DNA of 64,000 nt. Origin: Aldersonia sp. NBC_00410. GTDB lineage: Bacteria > Actinomycetota > Actinomycetes > Mycobacteriales > Mycobacteriaceae. Both the position numbers and the translations under genes were made by a program. The DNA is taken from NCBI RefSeq assembly GCF_026342035.1, contig NZ_JAPENM010000007.1, positions 124,001 to 188,000 on the forward strand, read 5' to 3'. This document shows positions 34,249 to 46,200 of the stretch, piece by piece. How positions within the stretch are numbered: the stretch's first letter is position 1; each line of letters opens with the position of its first letter. The notes under the pieces are model-generated. The model was not told the DNA's origin. It made no database searches and saw only the letters and a list, made by a program, of their open reading frames with translations.

Positions 34249-37200
34249 GTGCGGGGCGGGTGGCGTTGGTGGCGGGTCCGCGGCCGGAGCGGGTGCCGTT
34301 GTCGCTGGCGCAGTCGCGGATGTGGTTTTTGAACCGGCTGGATCCGGAGTCGGCGGCGTACAACATTCCGATGGCGATCCGGCTGTCGGGTGAACTCGAT
34401 ACTGCTGCACTGCAATCGGCGGTGGCCGATGTGGTGGGCCGGCACGAGTCGCTGCGCACGATCTACCCGGAGGTCGACGGGGTCCCGGCGCAGGTCGTGC
34501 TGCCGGTACTGGACGTGGTGACGGATCTCGCGGCGGTCACCGTCACCGAACACGAACTTCTGCAATCGATTTCGGTGTTCGTGTCCCGAGGATTCGACGT
34601 GACCCGCGAGGCCGCGGTTCGGGCGAAGCTGTTCGCGGTCGCCGGCAACGAACACGTCCTGGTCGTCGCCGCACACCACATCACCGCCGATGGCGTGTCG
34701 ATGGGCCCATTGGCGCGGGATGTGATGATCGCCTACGAGTCCCGCTCGCGGGGCGAGGCCCCGGGCTGGTCCCCGCTGCTGGTGCAGTACGCCGACTTCG
34801 CCTTGTGGCAGCGCCAGGTCCTCGGCTCCGAGGACGATCCCGAGTCGCTGATTGCGCGCCAGATCGACTACTGGGCAACCCAACTCGCGGATCTGCCGGA
34901 CGAGCTGGGGTTGCCATTGGACCGGCCGCGGCCGACGGTGGCGTCGTATCGGGGTGGGCGGGTGCCGTTCGAGGTGCCTGCCGAACTGCACGCCGGTTTG
35001 GTGGAGTTGGCCCGCACGCACGAGGCGACGCTGTTCATGGTGGTGCACGCCGCCCTGGCGGTGCTGCTGGCCCGCCTTTCCGGTGGCGACGATGTGGCGA
35101 TCGGCACCCCGATCGCGGGTCGCGGTGAGCGCGAGCTCGACGACCTGATCGGCATGTTCGTCAACACCCTGGTGTTGCGCACCGGCGTCAACGGTGCCCA
35201 GTCGTTCACGGATCTGTTGGCACGCACGCGCGAGACGGATGTGGCGGCGTTCGGGCATGCCGACGTGCCGTTCGAACGTTTGGTGGAGGTGCTCAACCCG
35301 GCACGGTCCCAAGCGAGACATCCATTGTTCCAGGTGATGCTGACGTTCCAGAACTTCGCCCACACGGCGTTCGAGCTGCCCGGCCTGTCGATGTCGGGAC
35401 TCGACGCCGGTATCGAGTCGGCGAAGTTCGACCTGCAGTTCAGCCTCGCCGAGAACACTCCGGGATCGTCCGAGCACGCGGGTATATCCGGTGAGATCTC
35501 ATTTGCGCGTGATCTTTTCGACGAAGGAACCGTCGCGACCATCGCGGCGCGGCTGGTCCGGGTGTTCGGCGCGATGGTGGCCGATCCGCGTGTGGCGGTG
35601 GGCGATGTGGCGTTGCTCGATGCCGCCGAGCAGTCGAAAATCCTGCAGAAATGGAACGACACGGCGGTACCGGGTGTGTCGGGGTTGCTGCGTGACAGTT
35701 TCGAGCGGGCGGTGTCGGCGTCTCCGGATGCGGTTGCGGTGGTGTTCGAGGGTGCGGCGCTGACGTATGGGGAGTTCGCTGGTCGGGTCAACCGGCTTGC
35801 TCGGCATCTGATTTCGCTCGGTGTCGGAGCCGAGTCGCGTGTCGCGACGGCGATGGGTCGGGGAGTGGATCTGCTGGTCGGGATTCATGCGGTGGTCGCT
35901 GCGGGTGGTGCGTATGTGCCGGTGGATCCGGATCATCCGGCCGACCGCATCGCCTACGTGCTCGATTCCGCTGATCCGGTAGCGATTCTGTCGACCACCA
36001 CCGACGACGTGGACCTGGGAGACCGGTCGGTGTTGTTCGTCGACTCGCTCGACCTGAGCGGGTACTCGGATGCGCGGGTTACTGATGTGGATCGGGTGGC
36101 GCCGCTGCGCGCGGAGAACACGGCGTATGTGATTTACACGTCGGGGTCGACGGGTCGCCCGAAGGGTGTCGCGGTGACGCACGCCGCGATCGTGAACCGT
36201 CTGGAGTGGATGCAGGCGGCGTACACACTCGATGGTTCGGATGTGGTGTTGTGGAAGACGCCGGTCACCTTCGATGTGTCGGTGTGGGAGTTGTTCTGGG
36301 CATTGGGTGTGGGTGCGCGTCTGGTGGTTGCGGCGCCGGACGGGCACCGCGACCCGGTGTATTTGGCCGGTGTGATCGAACGCGAGTCGGTGACGACGCT
36401 GCATTTCGTGCCCTCGATGATGGCGGCGTTTGTGGGTGCGGTGACGGCGGGGTCGTGCCCGTCGGTGCGGCGGGTGTTCGCCTCGGGTGAAGCGTTGACC
36501 GGTGATGTCGCGCAGCGGTTGCGCACGGTGGTGCCGAGCACCGGGTTGCACAACCTGTACGGCCCGACCGAGGCCGCCGTCGATGTGACGTTCCACGAGG
36601 TGACCGACGCGGACACGGTGAGCGTGCCGATCGGTGCGCCGGTGTTCAACACCGAGGTGTTCGTGCTCGATGCCCGGTTGCGTCCGGTCCCGGTCGGGGT
36701 GCCGGGTGAGTTGTATCTGGCGGGTGTGCAGTTGGCCCGCGGCTATCTGGGTCGGGCGGATCTGACGGCGGACCGGTTCGTGACCAACCCGTACGGCCAG
36801 GCCGGCGAGCGGATGTATCGCACCGGTGACCTGGTCCGGTGGAACGGGTCAGGTGAGCTCGACTATCTGGGCCGCACCGATTTCCAGGTGAAGCTGCGTG
36901 GTCTGCGCATCGAGCTCGGTGAGATCGAAGCCGCACTGCTCGCCTTCGACGGGGTGACGCAGTCGGTGGTGCTGGTCCACTACGACGGCATCACCGATCG
37001 CCTCGTCGGCTACGTCGTGGCCGATGCCGCCACCGATGCGGAGCAGCTGCGCCGGTTCGTCGCGGCGCGGGTGCCCTCGTACATGGTGCCCGAGCAGATC
37101 ATGATCCTGGATTCGTTCCCGCTCAACCCGTCGGGCAAGCTGGATCGCAAAGCGTTGCCGGCACCGGTGTTCGAGGTCGCGGTGTTCCGTGCCCCGACCA

Positions 37201-40200
37201 CCCCGATCGAGCAGGCCGTCGCGGGGGTGTTCGCCGAGGTCCTCGGCCTCGAGCGCGTGGGCTTGGATGACGATTTCTTCGCCCTCGGCGGCAACAGCCT
37301 GTTGGGCATGCAAGTCACTTCTCGCCTGGGCCAGGTCCTGGATGCGACCATCCCGGTGCGGGTGTTGTTCGACGCCTCGACCGTGGAACATCTTGCGGTA
37401 GCAGTCGAGTCGCACACCGGCACCGGGCGGGTGGCGTTGGTGCCCCAGGCACGCCCGGCGCGGGTGCCGTTGTCGTTGGCGCAGTCGCGGATGTGGTTTT
37501 TGAACCGGTTGGATCCGGAGTCGGCGGCCTACAACATCCCGACGGCAATCCGCTTGTCGGGTGCACTCGACACTGCTGCTCTGCAATCGGCGGTGACCGA
37601 TGTGATGGGGCGGCACGAGTCGCTGCGCACGGTTTACCCGGAGATCGATGGTGTCGGCTACCAGAAGGTGTTGTCGCCCGAGCAGGTCGTATTGGATCTC
37701 GCGCCGGTGTCGGTCACCGAAGCGGAACTCTTCGGCGCGGTGGCCGGGTTCGTGGGTCGCGGGTTCGACGTGATCGAGCAGGTGCCGGTGCGGGCGCGGT
37801 TGTTCCGGATCACCGACGTCGCAGACGTCAACGATGTCACCGACGTCGCAGACGCCACCGACGTGTTCGTGTTGGTGATGGTGCTGCATCACATCGCCAC
37901 CGATGGATTCTCGGTGGGTCCGCTCGCGCGAGATGTGATGCTGGCCTATGAATCCCGCACCCGCGGCGAACTGCCCGGCTGGTCCCCGTTGCCCGTGCAG
38001 TACGCCGACTTCGCGTTATGGCAGCGTGCGGTGCTCGGCTCCGAGGACGATCCCGAGTCGCTGATCGCCGGTCAGATCGACTACTGGACAACCCAACTCG
38101 TGGGTGTGCCCGACGAGCTTGGGCTGCCGTTCGATCGGCCGCGGCCGGCGGTAGCCTCGGGCCGTGGTGCCACGGTCGGGTTCGAGGTGCCCGCCAAACT
38201 GCATGCCGCGCTGGTCGAGGTGGCGCGGGCGCACGACGCGACGCTGTTCATGGTCGTGCATACCGCGCTCGCAGTGCTGCTCGCGCGCTTGTCCGGGACC
38301 AACGATGTGGCGATCGGTACGCCGATTGCGGGTCGCGGTGAGCGTGAACTCGATGACCTGATCGGCATGTTCGTCAATACCCTGGTGCTGCGCACCGGCG
38401 TGGACCGTGGGGAGTCGTTCACCGATCTGCTTGCGGGCGTGCGCGACACCGACCTCGGCGCGTTCGGGCATGCGGACGTGCCGTTCGAGCGGCTGGTCGA
38501 GGTACTGAACCCGGCTCGGTCCCAGGCGCGGCATCCGTTGTTCCAGGTGGCGTTGTCGTTCCAGAACCTGGGCGCGACGCGGTTCGATCTCCCAGGGTTG
38601 ACGGTCTCGGGGATCGACGCCGCTATCGATACCGCGAAATTCGATCTGCAGGTCACGTTGTCGGAGTCCGGTGCTGGTGGGATGACGGGCGCTCTGACTT
38701 ATGCGACGGAACTCTTCGACGAGGTGTCGATGGCCGATTTCGGTCGGCGCCTGGTCCGGGTGTTCGAGGCATTCGTCACGAATCCCGCTGTGTTAGTGGG
38801 GGATGTCGAGATCCTCGATGCGGGTGAGGTTGCCGCACTGACCCGGGTGGCGGGTGCGGGGGCGATGCCGGTCGGGTTGTTGCCGGAGTTGTTGACGGCG
38901 TCGGTGGTGTCGTCGCCGGAAGCGGTCGCGGTGCGATTCGAGGGCCGGTCGTATTCCTATGCGGAGCTGGACGAGTCGTCGAACCGGTTGGCGCGACTGC
39001 TGATCGGACGCGGCATCGGTCCGGAAAACATTGTGGCGCTGGCGTTGCCGCGCTCCTACGACATGGTGCTGGCGGTGTGGGCGGTCGCGAAGACCGGTGC
39101 GGCGTATGTGCCGGTGGATCCGACGTATCCGACTGATCGTGTCGGGTACATGCTGTCGGATTCGGCTGCTCTGCTGGGTATCACAGGGTCCGAGTTCGTC
39201 CGCGCGCTGCCGGCCGACGGTTTCGAGTGGCTCGAGCTGGACGCGCCGGAAACCGACAGGGGCCTTGCGGAGTACTCCGCCGATGCGGTGACGGATGCGG
39301 ATCGGCTCGCGTCGGTGCGCGTGTCGAACACGGCGTACATGATTTACACCTCGGGTTCGACGGGGCGCCCGAAAGGTGTCGCGGTCACCCATGCCGGCCT
39401 GGCCGGTGTCACCGCATACGCGACCGGGTTGTACGGGGTGAGCGCGGATTCGCGTTTCCTGCATGTGTGTTCGCCGAGTTTCGATCCGTCGGTGCTGGAA
39501 TGGACCGCGGCGTTCTCGTCAGGTGCGACGCTGGTGATCGTGCCGGCGGGGGTGATCGGTGGGGTCGAGTTGACCGAGTTGCTCGCCGCGGAGCGGGTGA
39601 CGCATTCGATCATCACCCCGGCGGTGCTGGGCACGATGGATCCGGCGGGGTTGACCGAGTTCGCGGTGGTGTCGGTCGGTGGTGACGTCTCGACGCCGGA
39701 GTTGGTGGCGCGCTGGGCGCCGGGTCGCCGGTATTTCAACGGGTACGGCCCGACCGAGACCACGATCATCTCCTCCTACGCAGAGCTCGAGGCGGCTGGT
39801 CCGGTGACGATCGGTACGCCGGTCACGGGGATGTCGGCGTTGGTGCTCGATGCCCGGCTGCGGCCGGTCCCGGTGAGTGCGGCGGGTGAGCTGTACCTGT
39901 GCGGTGACGCGTTGGCGCGGGGGTATCACGATCGGGCGGGTCTGACCGCCGAACGGTTCGTGGCGAATCCGTTCACTGCGGGCGGTGAGTTGATGTACCG
40001 CACCGGCGATTTGGTGCGGTGGCGTCGTGATGGTGCGTTGGAGTTCGTCGGTCGTAGCGATTTCCAGGTGAAGATCCGTGGTTTCCGGGTCGAGCTCGGT
40101 GAGATCGATGCGGTACTGGCCTCGCACCAGTCGGTGCAGTTCGCGGTGACGTTGGGTCGCCAGTTGGATTCGGGTGCCACGGTGCTGGTCTCGTATGTGC

Positions 40201-43200
40201 AGCCCGCGTCGGGTGCGGTGATCGATACGAGCGTCCTCGCGGGATTCGTTGGGGACCGGTTGCCGGGGCATATGGTGCCTTCGGCGTTCGTGGTGATCGA
40301 GCAGGTGCCGCTCACTCCGATCGGGAAGCTGGATCGTAAGGCGTTGCCGGAGCCGGTGTTCGAGGCCGCGGTATTCCGGGCCGCCACGACACCGCTCGAG
40401 CAGGGAATTGCCGAGGTGATGGCCGAGGTCCTGGGTCTGGCGTCGGTCAGTGTCGATGATTCGTTCTTCGCCATGGGTGGCGACAGCATCGTCTCGATCC
40501 AGTTCGTGTCGCGGGCGCGTGCGCGGGGGATCCGGTTCTCCCCGCGGGATGTGTTCGAGCAGCGCACGGTGGCCGGTTTGGCCGAGGTCGCGGTGTTCGA
40601 TGACGACACGGTCGAGATTGTCCAGCTTCCCGAGTTGCCCGGTGGCGGTGTGGGACGGCTGCCGTTGACGCCCGTAATGCGTGGGTTCCTGGAGAGCGGC
40701 GGCGATTACCGCACATTTAATCAGGCGGTGCCGGTGCAGGTTCCGGCGTCGATGGACCTCGAGTTGTTGACCAAAACCGTTGCTGCGGTGGTGGATGCGC
40801 ACGACATGCTGCGGGCCACCCTGCACCGAGATGATGCGGGTGAGTGGGTGTTCGAGGCCCGTCCGGTCGGGTCGGTCGAGGTGGCGGACTGGCTCCGGCA
40901 TTACCCGGTGCCGGCGGATATCGAGGACGCCGAGCTGAACGCGATCGCGTCGCAGGCCGCCGATGCGGCCCTGCGGGAACTGGACCCGCAGACCGGTGAC
41001 CTGGTGCGGTTCCTGTGGTTCGACTTCGGTGCCGACCGGCACGGTGTGCTCTACATCGTTGGCCATCACTTCGTGGTCGATGGTGTGTCGTGGCGGATTC
41101 TGGTGCCGGACATGGCGATTGCGTGGTCGCAGTTGAGTGCGGGTCATCCGGTGGCGCTGGCGCCGGTCGGTACGTCGATGCGCCGCTGGACCCACGCCCT
41201 GGCCGAAGAGGCGCTCGCGCCTGCTCGCGCGACAGAGCTGGACCTGTGGCGCGAGGTGCTCGACGTCGCGGATCCGCTGCTCGGCTCGCGGTCCCTGGAT
41301 CCCACAGTAGACATCGGGTCCACCGTGGACCGGGTCGATGTGGAGATCCCGGCCGAGGTGGCCGACGCCGTGCTGCGTGATCTGCCGGAGTTGTACCGCG
41401 CCAGTGTGAACGACGGCCTGTTGGCGGCATTGGCGATGGCGCTGGTGACGTGGCGACGCAAACGAGGTGTCGACCTTTCCTCGGCGCTGGTCCGGATGGA
41501 AGGCCACGGCCGCGAGGAAACCCTGATTCCGGGCGCAGACCTGTCGCGGACGGTGGGCTGGTTCACCAGTGCCTACCCGGTGCGCGCCGATCTGGCCGGG
41601 ATCGACCTCGCCGACGCCTTCGCCGGTGGCATGGCCGCGGGCGAGGCAATCAAGGCGGTCAAGGAGCAGCTGCTCACCATCCCCGATCGGGGCATGGGCT
41701 ACGGACTGCTGCGTCACTTCAATCCCGTTGGTGCAGTGCTCGACACGCTGCCGCAGGGCCAGGTCAGCTTCAACTATCTCGGCCGGGTCGGTGGGGCCGA
41801 GGTGCCGGCCGCCCTCGCCGATATCGGGTGGGGATTCTCACCGGCGCTGGGGGAATTGTCCTCGCAGGTCGAGTCGAGCATTCCGGTGCATGCGGTGATC
41901 GACATCAACGCGATCGTCGGCGAGGACGGTGTGCTCGGTGCCGGATTCACGTTCCCGCGCGGGGTGATCGACCGCGCCGACGTGGCCGAACTCGCGGACC
42001 TCTGGAGCGACGCGTTGCGCGGGCTCGCGCAGCACAGTGCGGCGCCGAATGCCGGTGGCCTGACACCGTCCGATCTGCCGCTGGTCGCGGTGGGCCAGAC
42101 CGACATCGACGGCTGGGAACAGCGCTACCCCAACCTGACCGATGTGTGGCAGCTGTCGCCGCTGCAGTCCGGCATGCGGTTCCACGCCATGCTCACCGCC
42201 GACGACGCCGCCGATATCTACACGATGCAGGCGACGCTGCACCTGGGTGGCTATGTCGACGCCGAGCGGTTGCGTTCGGCGGCGCAGGCGTTGACCGAGC
42301 GGTACACGAACCTGCGGACCGCGTTCGTCACCGACTCGTCGGGGACCGCGGTACAGCTGGTGCTCGACCGGGTCGATGTGCCGTGGCGCGAGCTGGATGT
42401 GACCGGTGTCGCGGAGGGGGAGCGGGCCGAGCAGGTGCGGGCGGTACTGGCCGCCGACCAGGCCGACGGGTTCGACATGACCCGTCCGCCACTGATCCGG
42501 TTCGCCCTGATCCGGACCGGGCACGACGCGTGGCAGCTCGGTGTGACCGTGCACCACATCCTGCTCGACGGCTGGTCGATGCCACTGTTGATGCGGGACC
42601 TGCTGGTGCTCTATGCAGTCAGCGGCGACCAGTCGGTGCTGCCGCGGGTGCGCGACTACCGCACCTTCCTGGTGTGGCTGGCCGAGCGGGACCGCGAGCA
42701 GTCGCTGGCTACGTGGAAGCAGGCGCTCGAAGACGTCGAGGGACCGACGCTGCTCGAGTCCGCGGGCCCGCGCCCGGCCGTGTCGGGTGCCGGCAAGGTC
42801 GGTGTGGAGTTGTCCGAAGCCGAGACAGCGCGCCTGGCCAAGGTCGCGGCCGGGCTGGGTGTCACGGTCAACACGATGGTGCAGGCGGCGTGGGCGATCC
42901 TGCTCGGCGCGATGACCGGGTCCTCGGATGTGGTGTTCGGTGCGACCGTGTCGGGTCGTCCGGCGGAGGTGGCCGGGGTCGAGTCGATGGTGGGTTTGTT
43001 CATCAACACCATCCCGGTCCGGGTCCGCATCGCGGCGGACGCCACGGTGTCGGAGTTGCTGGCGCGGTTGCAGTTCGAGCAGGCCGGCCTGCTCGAGCAT
43101 CACTATCTCGGCCTGACCGATATTCACCACGCCGCGGGCGTGGCGGCGTTGTTCAACACGCTGTTCGTGTTCGAGTCCTACCCGGTCGATCAGGCCGCGC

Positions 43201-46200
43201 TGAGCGAGGCCGGTTCCGCACTCGACGGGATGCAGGTCACCGGCGTCGACATCCTCGACGGCTCGCACTACCCGCTCACCGTGCTGGTCAACCTCGAGAC
43301 CCAACTCGTGGTCGACTTCAAATACGACCTTGCCGTGTTCGGCACCACCGAGATCGAGACACTCGCCGTCCGGCTCCTGCGGGTACTGGCGACCGTCACC
43401 GCAAACACCGACATCCCGGTCGGGGATGTCGACATCCTCGACCCCACCGAGCGGGACGTGCTCCTCTCGGACTGGAACGCGACTGGTGTGGGTGTGTTCG
43501 ACGGACTGCTGCTGGATCGGTTCGAGCAGACCGTGGCCGCCACGCCGGATGCCGCCGCCGTGGTGTTCGAAGGCGCGGAACTGTCGTATGCCGAGTTCGC
43601 TGGGCGGGTGAACCGGCTTGCGCGGCATCTGATCTCGCTGGGCGTGGGTCCGGAGTCGCGGGTTACCGTGGCGATGCGGCGTGGCACGGATTTGTTGACC
43701 GCGATCTACGCCATTGTGACGGCGGGTGGTGCGTATGTGCCGGTGGATCCGGATCATCCGCCCGACCGGATCGCGTATGTGCTCGATTCCGCGGATCCGG
43801 TGGCCGTGCTGACGACGCTGCGCGATGAATTCGATGCCGGCGATCGGACTGTGCTTTACGTGGACACCCTCGATGTGTCGGGGTACTCGGCGGATCCGAT
43901 CACGGACGCGGATCGGGTCGCGTCGCTGCGCGCGGACAACACGGCATATGTGATTTACACGTCGGGTTCGACGGGTCGCCCGAAGGGTGTCGCGGTGACG
44001 CACGCCGCGATCGTGAACCGTTTGGAGTGGATGCAGGCGGCGTACACACTCGGTGGCGCAGATGCGGTGTTGTGGAAGACGCCGGTCACGTTCGACGTGT
44101 CGGTGTGGGAGTTGTTCTGGGCCTTCGGTGTGGGTGCGCGTCTGGTGGTTGCGGCGCCGGATGGTCATCGGGATCCGGTGTATCTGGCAGGCTTGATCGC
44201 CGAGCAGTCGGTGACGACGCTGCACTTCGTGCCGTCGATGATGGCGGCCTTTGTTGGTGCGGTGACGGCGGGGTCGGTGCCGTCGGTGACGCGGGTGTTC
44301 GCTTCCGGTGAGGCGTTGACCGGTGATGTGGCACAGCGGTTGCGCACGGTGGTGCCGAGCACCGGGTTGCACAACCTGTACGGCCCGACCGAGGCCGCGG
44401 TCGACGTGACGTTCCACGAAGTCACCGATGCGGACACCGTCACGGTGCCGATCGGTGCGCCGGTGTTCAACACCGAGGTGTTCGTGCTCGATGCGCGGTT
44501 GCGGCCGGTGCCGGTCGGGGTGCCGGGTGAGTTGTACCTGGCCGGTGTGCAGTTGGCCCGTGGCTACCTGGGTCGGGCGGATCTGACCGCGGATCGGTTC
44601 GTCACCAACCCATACGGCCAGGCCGGCGAGCGGATGTATCGCACCGGTGACCTGGTCCGGTGGAACGGGTCAGGCGAAATCGACTACCTCGGCCGCACCG
44701 ATTTCCAGGTGAAGCTGCGTGGTCTGCGGATCGAACTCGGTGAGATCGAGACCGCCCTGCTCGCCTTCGAGGACGTGACGCAATCCGTCGTCATCGTCCA
44801 CAACGACGGCATCACCGATCGCCTGGTCGGCTACGTGGTGGGCGACGCCGCCAGCGATCCGGAGCAGATCCGTGCTTTCGTTGCTGCGCGGGTGCCGTCG
44901 TACATGGTGCCCGAGCAGATCATGATCCTGGATTCGTTCCCGCTCAACCCGTCGGGCAAGCTGGACCGTAAGGCGTTGCCGGCGCCGGTGTTCGAGGTCG
45001 CGGTGTTCCGTGCCCCGACCACCCCGATCGAGCAGGTCGTCGCGGGGGTGTTCGCCGAGGTCCTCGGCCTCGACCGCGTGGGCTTGGACGACGACTTCTT
45101 CGCCCTCGGTGGCAACAGCCTGCTGGCGATGCAGGTGGTTTCGCGTCTTGGTGCGTCATTGGATGCCACGGTTCCGGTGCGCGTCCTGTTCGAGGCGTCC
45201 ACCGTGGAACACCTTGCGGTAGCGGTCGAGTCGCACACCGACACCGGTCGGGTGGCGTTGGTGCCGCAACCGCGCCCCGAGCAGATCCCGTTGTCGTTGG
45301 CCCAGACCCGGATGTGGTTCCTGAACCGACTCAACCCCGGTTCTGCGGTGGACAACATCCCGGCCGTGCTGCGCATCACCGGCCCAGTGGATACCGATGC
45401 GTTGCAGCGTGCCGTCACCGATCTCGTCGAGCGGCAGGAGACGCTGCGCACGATCTACCCCGAGGTGGACGGCGTCGGCCATCAGGTGGTCCTCCCGAGC
45501 GCGGACGCGACCCCCGATGCAACGCCGGTCGAGGTGGATCCGGCCCGTGCGATCGATGCGGTCCGTGAGTTTCTGTTGCGCGGCTTCGACGTCACGCGCG
45601 AAACCCCGTTCCGGGTAGCGCTTTTCCGTCTCGCCGCCGACGAGCATCTGCTCGCCGTGGTGATGCACCACATCTCCGGTGACGGTGCGTCGGTCGGTCC
45701 GCTCGCACGCGACGTGATGGTGTCCTACGAGGCACGCGCCCGCGGCACGGAGCCCGGCTGGGCACCGCTACCGGTGCAGTACGCCGACTACGCGTTGTGG
45801 CAGCGGCAGGTGCTCGGCTCCGAGGACGACCCGGAATCGGTGATCTCGCAGCAGCTGTCCTACTGGACTCGTGAGCTTGCCGGCCTGCCGGAGGAGATCT
45901 CATTCCCGGCCGATCGCCCGCGCCCGCATATCGCGTCGTTCGCCGGCGCCGAGGTCGGGTTCGGGATCGACGCCGAGTTGGGTGCGCGCATCGAAGAACT
46001 CGGCCGCCGCTTGAACGCGACACCGTTCATGGTCGTGCATGCCGCGCTCGCGGTGGCACTGTCGCGGCTGTCCGGGATGAACGATATTGCGATTGGTACC
46101 CCGGTGGCGGGTCGTGGTGCGCGCGAGCTCGACGACATGGTCGGCATGTTCGTCAACACGCTGGTGCTGCGCACCGGTGTGGATGGGGGCGGGTCGTTCG

